From Parapristionchus giblindavisi (taxonomy: Eukaryota; Nematoda; Chromadorea; Rhabditida; Diplogasteridae), in assembly GCA_943737045.1 (NCBI GenBank), contig CALSFV010000220.1, forward strand, positions 558,001-622,000: DNA of 64,000 bases, read 5' to 3'. The notes below the pieces were generated by a model. That model saw only the letters and a list, made by a program, of their open reading frames with translations, ran no database searches and was not told the DNA's origin. Shown here piece after piece: positions 37,704 through 51,894 of this stretch (its first letter is position 1; every line of letters starts with the position of its first letter). The position numbers and the translations under genes were made by a program.

Positions 37704-40700
37704 TGTTGACCATGTGTGTGTCTCGGGAATGTATGGGGTCAAACTGATTAGGCCTGGGGTTCAATAGGGAGATATGAATGACGAACGGATAATAGGAGAT
37801 AGAAGGACAATACAGGGCTGAGATTACTAATAATTGGAAATATTCGGACTGTCGTAGAATGAGAAATAATTACGTTGAGGACATTATTCTTTATAAAAGA
37901 TCGTGTTCTGCATCGGTAGTTAGAGCATTAGTCAGCTATGGTATTGCGGACACATTCCTTCGCAAGCTCTAACCATCCCTCCCTCTCTCGGCTGTCCTTT
38001 CCCTCTCTCCCTCCCTGCCCTCTCTTATCCAAATTTCCCTCGGGACCCAACAATACCCTGCTAATCACGACGGAAGAGCCTGAGACGGGCCGTAATGGAT
38101 AGTGTGAAAGTTCAAAGATTAGACAGAATGACTCTCAGATCAGAGCATAAAAGATCAGAGAATATCAATAAGATAGTGAGATGATGATGAAGAAGAAAAG
38201 TGCACAAAAAAGGTGGAGTCAATGCAGTGGTCCGATCCCACCAATAGAAGGGGATCAATAGTGTTTGTTCTCGAACGACTGGCGCCACTGACCGAGAGAG
38301 GGAGAGAGAGAGAGAGAGAAATGAGAGAGGAATAGTAAAGACAAAATTGAGTAGCTTCTCTCTACCTAGACTACCTACTATAAATCAGTGCTCAAAATGG
38401 GAAGAAGAGTAATGAATTAGAGTTTACGATAGAGTAATTATGATAGAGAGATAGATGGAGAAGATGAATTGACTATCTTCTTGTATCTTGTCCAGACTGA
38501 CCGTCACTCATCCACAAAGGAGGGAGGAATTGGGAGAGAGGGAGAGGGAGAGAGAGAGACCCTATGACTGATTGCGCGAGAGCTAATGATGACAGCCGGC
38601 TGGGAAGGATCATGCAATGGAAAAGGAAGAAGAGGAAACAGAGGAAGACCCACAATCGATAATTACAGTATAATGATGAAATTATTAAGAATATCGATTA
38701 AAATATTCCATATAAAGGGGCGCTCAAACTTCGAGTTAAAAATCCCCCATTAAAGAGACATTTCGCATTAGAGCTTCAAATCGGTCTTCATATTAAAGGG
38801 CTTCAAGTTCTGCAAACACACAGCACAGAGAGTACGAACTACTTAACCTCTTTGGACTCTTAATCTTTGATTAAGTATTTATTCAACTTGTACAAGTTTG
38901 CAAGCTTCATTTTCTGAAGGTGAAGACTCTTTATTATGATTATACTAACCATGGTGACATATGATATGTTACTGTGGTTTTATTCAGGAAAGGTCGCAAA
39001 AACTGCCAAACGTATTACAGACAGTTTTTTTACAGTTTTCAGCTAATTGATGAGTCGATAGATATTGTAAGCTTACGCTACGCATCATAAGTATGATGTC
39101 CTACAGTTATCCTATCGGAGATTGGAAAGGAAGAAAGAAACGTGACCAAAAGCTAACAGAGAAAAAGATTAGAACGAAATACGGTTAGAGAGTGATAAAG
39201 CGGGAATGAGGGAGAGTTAAGGAAAAGTAGAAGAGGAGGGGAGAGAGAGAGAGACCGAAACCGATAAAACTCCAACCCCTTTGCGAGACTAAAGAGACTG
39301 GTTGGTCGTCGACAAATAGCCTTAGGGGGGGGGGGGAGGGTTGATGACAGCGTCTTCTATCACACACTCTCCCTCTCTCTTTTCCTCTCCCATTCCTCTC
39401 CCTCTCTCTCCTCCCCTTCCTCCTCGTTTCCGCCATCTCTCCATCCATGACCTAAACGCCTTCAGAGGTCATTGGCCTATGAAAAAGTGTGAGCAATTAT
39501 ACGCCTGAACGACTCTAAGTAAGCGAATATTTATGGTCGGTTCATCAAGACGATCGATAGTCTTTTTGGTATGTTTTCAGAGGCTGGTTTAGACTAAATC
39601 GAGGTCCTCCTCCTTCCTTCCTTCTTCTTCTTCTTTTCAACAACGACCCGAATCAATAGTTGCATTCGGAGAAGGAGAGGCGAGGGGGAGGAGGGGAGGG
39701 GGAGAAAGAAGTCGCAGGGAAGTGTACGTCCTCTTACCCTCTGACCCTATCTCTTCGAAGGAATCGACTAGAGTACTTGACGGTCCTAAGAAGAGTGAGG
39801 GTCTTAGGGTACTGTAGAAGGGTCTTGTAAGAGAGAAAAATAAGTATACTGTAGAACGCAAAAGACACCAATACTTACTACCGTTCGAATTCAATGGTGC
39901 TAATCGAGTTATTCTATATTATTCTAAATCATAAATCAAATAATGAAATTACCATTGAAATTACAAAGAACTAAAAAGAATAAATGCGATTATCTAACTT
40001 AGACATATGTATAAAGTGATATAAGAATAATACAAGATAATGTCGATGAGGACTTATTCTTTATGACTTCTTTATGTTATTATTAATATTATTTATTTAA
40101 TTGCAGCGTATCCGCAGTGATAGTTCATAAGGAGTGTCTCGTGCGGGGGACAGAAATGTAGAGAGAGAGAGATGAAGGGGAGTGGAGAGGATGGATAGAA
40201 GGATAGAGAGAGAGAGGAACGGAAATATCGCGATATATGCGCATAACGCCAAACGAGGAACTGATTCTGTAAATATTTATTACAATTACTATGCCTACGC
40301 AGTACCTTTCATTCTTGGTCATTTAAAGACATACCACACGCAAATATCTCTCTAGTCGCTCTCTAGCTCTGACAGCGCTCTCTCATTTTCCCCATACGCG
40401 AGAGAGTATGACAAGAGCGGAACGACTCAATGCATAATGGGGGTTAGTCGAGGACAATTCCAATTCAAAGTCGACACAAAGGGCAGAGATCGATAAAGAA
40501 AACAAGAACACAAAGATATGAGGGGATATATGGCAAATGGCCTTAGGCGAGAAATAATCCTGATGAAAAGTGAGAGACATACACAGGACTGTGTGTACGT
40601 CGTTGCGGTTCCGAAGAGAGAAAGGTGAGGGGAGGGGAGGGGAGAGGAGGGGAGGGGAGAGGAGAGAGGGCGGAGAGAAGTAGAGTTAAGGAACACAACT

Positions 40701-42000
40701 AGGCCTGGGGGGCAGGCAGACAGAGAGAGAGACTGTTTTCAGGTCTTGTCGAACCAACGACGAAAACTACAATAGCCAATGCAGTCCTAACTTAACTTGA
40801 TGGGTCGTAAGTATTAGCAATGACTTAGTAAGTTTAGGTAGATCGGGTCATCAGTCATAACAAGTTGATGAATGAGTTTAAGTTTGCGGCTGTCACTAAG
40901 TATAGTGTAGTAAAAGCCAACTACTTGAGAGGACAACGACTAGGGTCGTAATAAGTGCCTGGATTGATAATAATCAATGTTGATTAGACTGATAACAGAC
41001 AAGACACGTAATTCTAATGTAATTCTAATGTAATTCTATGGAAATCAATCAATGATTTGTATAATTTTTAAGGTCAAAGAACACGTCGATTTCAAGGAAT
41101 AGACTTATTTTTAGGCTATCTGTGCTCACTCAAGCCCGATCGCAATAACTATTACAAAGAAGAATTAACGTTTAAAAATCGCCTAATATCGAAAAGGCAT
41201 GAAATACTAATGGTTTCATAACAGATATGGTAAGAACGAACATAGTCAATCAGGGAATTTTATTATTGCGGAGCCATGCGAAATACTACCAGACTTGATC
41301 AAGAATACAATAGGCTTATTGGGGATTATAAATGGATTAGTGTACACATTGAATAGAGGGAGAGGGAGAGGGGGAGCAGAAGAGAGAGAGAGAGAGAGGG
41401 AGAGAGGGAGAGGGAGGGGGAGAGGAAGGAGAAGGGGGAATCGGCATCGATTGAATCGGCGAAGAGCTCAAGCGGATGAGGGATTTGTACGTGTTGGGTG
41501 GATCAGAGGAGATCGTTGTTGGAGGGAGGATAAACGATGGACAAGGAGGAGAGAGAGGGGGAGTGGGGAGGAGAGGGGAGGGAGAGAGAGAGAGAGGTGG
41601 AGAGAGGAGGGAGGGGAGGGGAGGAGAAGGGAGGGGGAGTTAGAGGAGAGAGAGGGGGAGTCCATCACAGTAAGACTGCATTGATGTGATCTACAGTGAT
41701 ATACTAAAATATTGTAAAAATATTATGTTGAATAGAATTATGAGGATACGAAGTGATTGATGGCTTCGAAGATCAGAAGGAGTAGTAGGACGAAATCCGA
41801 GAGTTGGACACAGAAAGAGAGTGAACAAAATAGATGACTAGAGAGAACAGGGAGTAGAGATAGAAAGATAGGGTGTGGGCACAGTATTCTGGTCCAAGCC
41901 ATTTTTCTTCCAAAGCAAGACAAAGGAGAGACCATTGTATTCGAGAGAGTTTGTATGTTGAGCGGTCGTTCTTGCTTTGAAAGTCATGAGAACGCTGTGT

Positions 42001-42053
<53 letters not shown>

Positions 42054-45000
42054 AGAGCTAGTGATATATCCTTCTGCTCAATAACAAATGACCAGTGATT
42101 GTTTTGACTCGCTTGTTAAACTTTACTTTTTCATTGGTCTATAAAAAAGTGATTGATTCCATCAATTAACAACGACCAGCCTGATAGGTGTGGAGAGGAG
42201 CATTAATCAAGATCTCTAATCATTACGATCTTACTCTCTTTATCTCTAAATCGTTCTCTCTCTCTCTCCCTCATTCTTTTACTCTCTTTTATTTTCACTA
42301 CGCCCATCTCATTCTCTCCCCCTCTCTCCCTTCCTGTTCCCTCTCTCTTTCCATCATTTCAAGGCCATCATTCAAGTGTAACCTGCGCAGTAAGACAAGA
42401 GAGAGATAAGGCAACATTGCGTGACAATTCAAACAAGGAATACCACTAGAATACGGTAATCTCCTTGTACAAGCTCCATTATGGACCAAAAAGTTCTCGC
42501 TTTCTTTATAGAGCTTCAAAAAGGGAGGTTACGACCCTCTTTCAACAACAAACTCTCATATCTACTATGGCTGCAGCAAAAGCGCGCTGAACCACCAAGC
42601 TCTACTAAATAAGAACATTCATCATAGTACTACAACGAAATAATATAAGAAATCCATAATAATATTTATTTACTGAAATTTATTTACTTTCACGATAAAA
42701 GGGTTAATTTTTTACTGCATTTTTTTAAAAATAAACAAAGTTTCAGGTGAGACTGAATGCTATTGAAAATGTTAAGAGGACTAATATCGTTGTTATCAGT
42801 ACGATGAAATAAAAGCAAGCTGGGGCAATGTTTGTCCAGTCTGAGCATCTGAAGTGGAATCAGATGATGATGCCATCCTTCCCCCCCCCCTCTCTCTTCT
42901 CCTTCAATCTTCCTCTCTTCCTCCCTCCCTCTATCTCTATATATTCCTCCCTCTCAACTCTCTCTCTCTCTCTCCTCCTCCTACTCCTCCTCCTTCAATC
43001 CTTCTCTCTCTCTATATTCCTCCCCCCTCTCCTCTCCTCCCTCCCCTACTCACTCCATCCTATAATGCTCACTCCCGTCTCTTCTATCCTCCTCTCTATC
43101 TCTCTGTTTCTTTCACTCTTTCATTTCCTCTTATTTGTCTTCTCCAATCTACATTACATCAATATATCTATATCATAACAGTAATAAAGAGATTTATTCT
43201 TCGATTTCAGGTATACTGTATCTCCTCTCACAAAGATATACAATTAATTCCCTAATGTCGTTACCGTAACCCTCTTCCGCAGATCTACCAAATCAATCAA
43301 TATGCTCTATAACGATCGTTCCGCCTGAAGCGACCCTGGCGGTGAGTGCGCCAGACGACGAGTGTACTCGCGAAGAGGCTGAGACGCAGAGGACAGAGAG
43401 AATCAGCTACGACATACACATAAGAGAGACGGATGAGAGAGTGTTTGGGGAGACGAGAGCGCAGACGATCAGAGTACTTGCCTAGATAGCAGAAGAGACG
43501 AGTAAAGAGGCGAGGGGGTCAGAAAGTAGACGAGAAAGCTCACGCGACTAGGAGAGTACCAGACAGCTAGAGGGAGGAGATGTAGAGACTATGCGTGTGC
43601 AGGAGAGCGTGAATTGAAGAGAGTGAGACGAGAGAGTGTGGAGAATGAAGATAGTGGAGAGAGACCACACCCTCAGAGGAGGTTGCACGCAGTCAGATAT
43701 ACGAGAGAGCGACGTAATAGGTGGAGTGCACAGACAGGCTAGAGTGAAGGCTAGAGTCAATGTAATCTAGAGAGAACGGGATAGAGAGCGCATGAAATGG
43801 AGAGAGCGCGAGCGAGGGGAGAGCGGGGAGAGAGTGGGCGAAACGAGGAGAGACGGGCAGAGATAGAAAGGAACGAGTACCCTGTCACCAAACAAGGCGA
43901 ATGGAGGCGAAGATAGATACGAAAGAAAGGGAAGAAGACAGACTCATGGGGAACCACCGAATTACTGTACACCCTATATCGATTGGGTACCGCGACGAAG
44001 ATTACGATAGCGACTACCGTAATCGGTCTGCGATCCTGGGGTGCAGATTACGGTACCTTTGGGGCGGGTTAGAGGGGACAGAATTGTCATTTGAGGGGAA
44101 TAAGTCTAGTTAGTGTATGAACTTTTCGTGTAAAACTTAGGATGAGTTTCTCTGAAGTCTCTTTTAGTGGTAATAGTGTCAGATAGATGAGTTTCTATGT
44201 CTTCCCAGCTCCTCCTCTCCCTCTCCCTCTTACTCTTCCTCTCTCCCTTCTCTTACTCTTCCTCGCCCTCCTACTAGTCATCCTCTTCTTTTCTCCCTCT
44301 AGGGACTATGAAGGGATGACAAGGAGTGAGGAGAGGAGAGATAGGATCAAGATATACAAGAGGAAAGAAGATTCTCTCTCCCTCTATCACTCCTCCTCTC
44401 TCTCTTTCCGCCTCCTGAAATAGAATGACCACCCCTAGGGCATACTTCTTCTTCTTCTTCTTCTTCTATTTCAACGAGACGACGTTACGAGTGTTGAGAA
44501 GATGAGTACAAGCAGTACTATTAGTCGGACATTTGACATTGGAACAAACAGTTTAATAAAATATTATTTTATCTAAATATCTACTGAATTTCACACCAAT
44601 AGAAAGGAATAGGTGTCGAATTGTTCTATGTCCACGTCTTTGTCCTAAGTGATCGTGCAAGCGTTGTAGTTACGGTAACTATCTACAGCAAATGAATGAT
44701 GAGACAGATCATAGTAATGATAGATGCGTACTCCAAGTTCCAAGGAAAAAAGAGAGAAGTTTGTTTTTTTTATATTCGAGAAAAGAAGACAAAATCAGAA
44801 ATACTTGATATTCGGATCCATCGACGACTGGAATAGGTAGGATTTGGTTAATAAATCTATTTCTCGAAAAAAATTTAATCATCGGTGATAATTAGGAAAA
44901 CAATAGATTAGTGAGAGAGGGAGAGGTAGAGAAGAAAAGAGAGATTTGATAGTTAAGTGACTCGTAGCCTTGAACAGATATGACATGTACTATATTTCTC

Positions 45001-48000
45001 TTTGTGCAATCTCTCTCTCTCTCTCCTTCTTCATCTCGAATGTCCACAGTACAGTGTCATGTCGTGTGGAATACCAAATCAGGAAGAGTCTTCCCTTCGC
45101 CTTCTTTCAAATGCATGAACATCAAGAAGAGGATGGCTCTCGCATTCTCAATCGGAGAATCCACTCTCATGAATGATATCAATGAGCATCGAAGAATCAA
45201 GCATAACCCTTCCATCCAAGTAGCCATCTCCAACGCCGGCATCGATAAACGTAGCCAAAGAATATCCGATTCCCAATTTCCCAAATCCAGTTTAGGCCCA
45301 ACACCACAGTAGTGTATTCGGAATACTCACGGTTCCTTCTGCATCTGGGGCGGTCTCATCATCGGTGGACCCATGGTGGTAGTGGTCATGGAGGAGGGAG
45401 GAAGCATCGGAGGCCCCATCGAACCGGATGGACCTCAAGTACAATCATTATTGAATTTATCTCCATGAATCAGTTCATAAAGCTTATGTGGTCGAAAGAA
45501 TATTAATTCAAATACAAATATATTTATTTGATATATGTTTTATTTTATTCATATTTAGCGAACAAATTGGTGGTATAGTTCGTTGTTACCGTACCTGTAC
45601 CCATGGTGGGCATGATCTGTCCATTGGTGGATGATTGAGGAGGTCCTCCATTCATAATCATTCCATTAGATGATGAAGTCATCATGGGATGGCCCATCGA
45701 TGATGACGTTTGACCTGAACAATAAGAATAAATTATCCAAATACAATCACACTGTCAGCACATGAAGCGAAGGGATATTAACACCTAATATTTGTTGTGG
45801 CCAACTTTGGTTGAAATCAGATTTTAAAAATCGACATTTTTCGTGTTCTGCAAAACGAACACCTTTTAGGCTCAAATCTTTCAATGTGTTTTTTTCCAAT
45901 AATAAAAAAGGTACAAAATATCCCGAAATCAGTAACTCAACGAGATGAGCCATGATCGCAATTTTCATGAAGAACTATAATTAAATGAAAGCACACTGAG
46001 CATGAATAAGAACTTTGTTTTTTTTCTGACAAATATTTTTTCCACAAATAATGATCACCTGTTGATCAACTTCTTAATCATCAATTTATCAAATCAATGA
46101 ATAAAGTAACAAACCACCCATCATTGGTGACGTCATCATGGCCATGGATGAGGGTGGTCCCATCATAGCATGTGATGTACCGGGCATTGGTTGATGTTGA
46201 GAAGGCATGGGGGACGCAAGAGGAGACCTGATATTCATTTCATTTTAATCTAGTTTTAAAAAAATTGGAATTGAGAGGAGTTACCCATATTTATTCATTC
46301 GATTTTCTATAACAATCAAATTATATTTGCAATGTGAATTAAATTGAATTTACAATTTAATGAAAACCCACCGATACTGTTGTTGTTGCATTGCCTGCAT
46401 CTTCATGTGGTGAACATGAGCGGGAGATGACATCATAGGAGACATCATTGATGATACTCCTCAATATCGATCAATAATTAAAGATAACCAATTGCTAATC
46501 TATTCTAAATGGATATTTAAGTATAACATAATAAAAAGAATCATCATTCATATATCATATAATCATTCAAAATCAATATCAAAATTCAAATTCAATTCAA
46601 AATCCAATTCATTAAAAAATTCAAAATAAAATCAATAATCTTCATTCATTTCACTTCACTTGAACGTACTTTATTGTAATTTATGTATTGTAAGTAAATT
46701 GTAGTTCATTTGAACATGCAGCTCGAAAAATGTTACAAATTGCGAAGCGTGGCCGCATTTTGGGATTGTTTCTTTGAAACTTCGCCGCAATTTAAATGCA
46801 AAGTAGCTATTCGGCCTATGGCGGCGTTGTATCACGCGTGTCACTGAAGAATCGAGTAAAATCCGGGGGTGGTTGGCACATTTTTTGACCCCCACATATT
46901 AATGCATTTTTCGGTAGTCCATAGGGTCCCTAACAAATTGGCAAGAGCTTTTTTGCATATCTTCATTTTTGACGTCGAGAGACGACGTCAAACTTTCTGG
47001 ACGCCGAAAATTGCCGACTTTGGAGCGCTGTAGCTCTTCGGGGTGTGGTTTTCGTGTCGAGTGGTCAACAGAAGATTTTCCTGGAATGACAAGTTGAATG
47101 CGCCTGCATTATTGCCAGGTCGATATTTTAATTAGTATTTTTGTAAATCGATTTTGTGTTAGGGTTAAAAACAAAAATCGAAGCCGAAGGTTTTCAATAG
47201 CTCAATCGACTAATCTCGACGAGAGGATTTCAACGGTATACTGAACGTTTTTGTATGTGGTTGCGCTCGGAAGTTATGAGCATTCCAAACATTTTTGACT
47301 CTGAAATTTGTGTTGTTTCCAGCACAAGCCATCCTGATTGGTTGATAAACTCTTCTGTCAACCTTCCATACAACTATCTGTAGTGTAGTGGATAAGATGT
47401 CGGCGTTTAGTTTTGACGGTCAGGGGTTCGATCCTCCTAGCCGCAGTGATCTTTTGCTGGTTTTCCTTTTGTTGAAAAAAAAAGAACTATGAATGAAACA
47501 AAGAAAAGAGAATATACTTTCACTTATCAGTAGGTGTAAACTATAACAGGACGAGAAAGAGATGAGTTGTGGATGAGTCATGGGACGCTGGACGATGAGG
47601 CAGGAGGGAGAAGATGAGGACGAGAAAAATTTTGGACAACTCGAAGATGAATGTTTTATGTTTTAGGATGGTGGTCGAGGAAGAGCGTGATAAAATATTC
47701 CTATGAATTTGAAGCCTCTTTGTTGTCATACTCTAATTTGCATTCAAAGTGATTAATATTCATTGATTGGCTATGATTTATGAATTGAATTATGGAAATG
47801 AATATTCAAAAGATTTCAAAAATAGCTATGAGATGTATTAGAACAACAGTAAAACTAATGAGAATGTGCGAATTGTTCATACGCGGAATAAGAGTGGGTA
47901 GATCACTTGCTGCGTCACTCTTCTCTCGTGTGATCCCACGCAATGAAATATCTTGAAATGCTCATAACTTCCGAGCGCAACCACATACAAAAACGTTCAG

Positions 48001-48815
48001 TATACCGTTGAAATCCTCTCGTCGAGATTAGTCGATTGAGCTATTGAAAACCTTCGGCTTCGATTTTTGTTTTTAACCCTAACACAAAATCGATTTACAA
48101 AAATACTAATTAAAATATCGACCTGGCAATAATGCAGGCGCATTCACCTTGTCATTCCAGGAAAATCTTCCGTTGACCACTCGACACGAAAACCACACCA
48201 CGAAGAGCTACAGAGCTCCAAAGTCGGCAATTTTCGGCGTCCAGAAAGTTTGACGTCGTCTCTCGACGTCAAAAATGAAGATATGCAAAAAAGCTCTTGC
48301 CAATTTGTTAGGGACCCTATGGACTATCAAAAAATGGCCTCTGCTCATTTTCGACTTTTTCAATGTGCCACCGTTTATTCGAACCTTATGCAACACGCGT
48401 GGTATATAGAGCGTACAGGAAAAATATCCGGAAGGCTTTTCATATTTCCAATTCATTTGTATTCCTAGGCATTAGGATCGCACATGCGAAAAACATTAAT
48501 GCGACTCGGTACCACTACGCATAAAGAGTGGGTGAAACGCGATTGTGCGGGGTTCAAATTGAGTGGAGTTGCATTTTTTCGTCGACAAGGCAATATCTGT
48601 CGTAGTTGGAGTAAAATATTCAAAGTGATCGATTGCACGAACAATCTACGTTTCGTGGCTTATTTGACTGTTCTTATCAAGTTTCATATACGGTCGTTTT
48701 CCTGAATGGGGAGTTATTCTTTCAGAGACTCAAGAATAGAACAAATGAATAAGAAAATTCCCTCTGCTTTGGCCCCTTCTGCATATGATAAGTGGAGAGG
48801 ATATATTTCTTATTC

Positions 48816-48869
<54 letters not shown>

Positions 48870-49827
48870 TTATTGGGGGGGGGGGGGTAAACGTATATGA
48901 CTATTTAACGGCAAACAGAAAAAGGAGGTTAAGGTATTTATCGAATAAATCCCTCTAAAAAATATGTTATATTTTGTGATTTATAAAACGAAGCCTTTGG
49001 GATTATTTAAAACCTGGCCGTATTTTAGAAATCTACGATTGAACGTTGAAAGATTTTTTCTAATATTTTCAAAATCTGCAGTAATCCATAATTCCATCTA
49101 CGCCTACTCAACTAAACTGCCTTGAGCTCACTATATGATAAAGTATCCGAATAAATTGCATAAGGGCACTACACTGTTACGTTCAAGATAGCCCTACCGT
49201 AATAGTACACGTTAGGTCTACACTACCGTAACCAGAATAAGTAGTTTATTTTTTTAAACAAACTACAGTGTATTGTAAGTAAATTGTAGTTCATTTGAAC
49301 ACGCAGCTCGAAAAATGTTACAAATTGCGAAGCGTGGCCGCATTTTGGGATTGTTTCTTTGAAACTTCGCCGCAATTTAAATGCAAAGTAGCTATTCGGC
49401 CTATGGCGGCGTTGTATATAGAGCGTACAGGAAAAATATCCGGAAGGCTTTTCATATTTCCAATTCATTTGTATTCCTAGGCATTAGGATCGCACATGCG
49501 AAAAACATTAATGCGACTCGGTACCACTACGCATAAAGAGTGGGTGAAACGCGATTGTGCGGGGTTCAAATTGAGTGGAGTTGCATTTTTTCGTCGACAA
49601 GGCAATATCTGTCGTAGTTGGAGTAAAATATTCAAAGTGATCGATTGCACGAACAATCTACGTTTCGTGGCTTATTTGACTGTTCTTATCAAGTTTCATA
49701 TACGGTCGTTTTCCTGAATGGGGAGTTATTCTTTCAGAGACTCAAGAATAGAACAAATGAATAAGAAAATTCCCTCTGCTTTGGCCCCTTCTGCATATGA
49801 TAAGTGGAGAGGATATATTTCTTATTC

Positions 49828-49875
<48 letters not shown>

Positions 49876-51849
49876 TTATTGGGGGGGGGGGGGGGGTAAA
49901 CGTATATGACTATTTAACGGCAAACAGAAAAAGGAGGTTAAGGTATTTATCGAATAAATCCCTCTAAAAAATATGTTATATTTTGTGATTTATAAAACGA
50001 AGCCTTTGGGAATATTTAAAACCTGGCCGTATTTTAGAAATCTACGATTGAACGTTGAAAGATTTTTTCTAATATTTTCAAAATCTGCAGTAATCCATAA
50101 TTCCATCTACGCCTACTCAACTAAACTGCCTTGAGCTCACTATATGATAAAGTATCCGAATAAATTGCATAAGGGCACTACACTGTTACGTTCAAGATAG
50201 CCCTACCGTAATAGTACACGTTAGGTCTACACTACCGTAACCAGAATAAGTAGTTTATTTTTTAAAACAAACTACAGTGTATTGTAAGTAAATTGTAGTT
50301 CATTTGAACACGCAGCTCGAAAAATGTTACAAATTGCGAAGCGTGGCCGCATTTTGGGATTGTTTCTTTGAAACTTCGCCGCAATTTAAATGCAAAGTAG
50401 CTATTCGGCCTATGGCGGCGTTGTATATAGAGCGTACAGGAAAAATATCCGGAAGGCTTTTCATATTTCCAATTCATTTGTATTCCTAGGCATTAGGATC
50501 GCACATGCGAAAAACATTAATGCGACTCGGTACCACTACGCATAAAGAGTGGGTGAAACGCGATTGTGCGGGGTTCAAATTGAGTGGAGTTGCATTTTTT
50601 CGTCGACAAGGCAATATCTGTCGTAGTTGGAGTAAAATATTCAAAGTGATCGATTGCACGAACAATCTACGTTTCGTGGCTTATTTGACTGTTCTTATCA
50701 AGTTTCATATACGGTCGTTTTCCTGAATGGGGAGTTATTCTTTCAGAGACTCAAGAATAGAACAAATGAATAAGAAAATTCCCTCTGCTTTGGCCCCTTC
50801 TGCATATGATAAGTGGAGAGGATATATTTCTTATTCTTATTCTTATTCTTATTATTATTATTATTATTATTATTATTCTTATTGGGGGGGGGGGGGGTAA
50901 ACGTATATGACTATTTAACGGCAAACAGAAAAAGGAGGTTAAGGTATTTATCGAATAAATCCCTCTAAAAAATATGTTATATTTTGTGATTTATAAAACG
51001 AAGCCTTTGGGATTATTTAAAACCTGGCCGTATTTTAGAAATCTACGATTGAACGTTGAAAGATTTTTTCTAATATTTTCAAAATCTGCAGTAATCCATA
51101 ATTCCATCTACGCCTACTCAACTAAACTGCCTTGAGCTCACTATATGATAAAGTATCCGAATAAATTGCATAAGGGCACTACACTGTTACGTTCAAGATA
51201 GCCCTACCGTAATAGTACACGTTAGGTCTACACTACCGTAACCAGAATAAGTAGTTTATTTTTTTAAACAAACTACAGTGTATTGTAAGTAAATTGTAGT
51301 TCATTTGAACACGCAGCTCGAAAAATGTTACAAATTGCGAAGCGTGGCCGCATTTTGGGATTGTTTCTTTGAAACTTCGCCGCAATTTAAATGCAAAGTA
51401 GCTATTCGGCCTATGGCGGCGTTGTATATAGAGCGTACAGGAAAAATATCCGGAAGGCTTTTCATATTTCCAATTCATTTGTATTCCTAGGCATTAGGAT
51501 CGCACATGCGAAAAACATTAATGCGACTCGGTACCACTACGCATAAAGAGTGGGTGAAACGCGATTGTGCGGGGTTCAAATTGAGTGGAGTTGCATTTTT
51601 TCGTCGACAAGGCAATATCTGTCGTAGTTGGAGTAAAATATTCAAAGTGATCGATTGCACGAACAATCTACGTTTCGTGGCTTATTTGACTGTTCTTATC
51701 AAGTTTCATATACGGTCGTTTTCCTGAATGGGGAGTTATTCTTTCAGAGACTCAAGAATAGAACAAATGAATAAGAAAATTCCCTCTGCTTGGGCCCCTT
51801 CTGCATATGATAAGTGGAGAGGATATATTTCTTATTCTTATTCTTATTC

Positions 51850-51894
<45 letters not shown>

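Larger units (their letters stand above)
36191..45330 (-). other. Large ldb-1 intron / proximal promoter region
   Basis: About 9 kb without convincing exons. It should contain the promoter of the proximal ldb-1 form. Dominated by strand-biased purine or pyrimidine tracts and microsatellites: G-run 37409-37430, GA repeats 37632-37696 and 42004-42050, GGA-rich 40625-40680 and 41350-41660, pyrimidine-rich 42880-43060 and 44205-44300, TTC repeat ~44446-44466. Confidence 0.6.

Noticed and set aside
42828..43255. Overlapping plus-strand frames rich in Ser, Leu and Pro
   Set aside because: Translation of a pyrimidine-rich tract in three frames.
49496..49909. Repeated open frames in each array unit (for example a 73-codon frame followed by a second frame)
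   Set aside because: They recur only because the unit is duplicated; one copy has a stop at ~53572, and the second frame translates the microsatellite.
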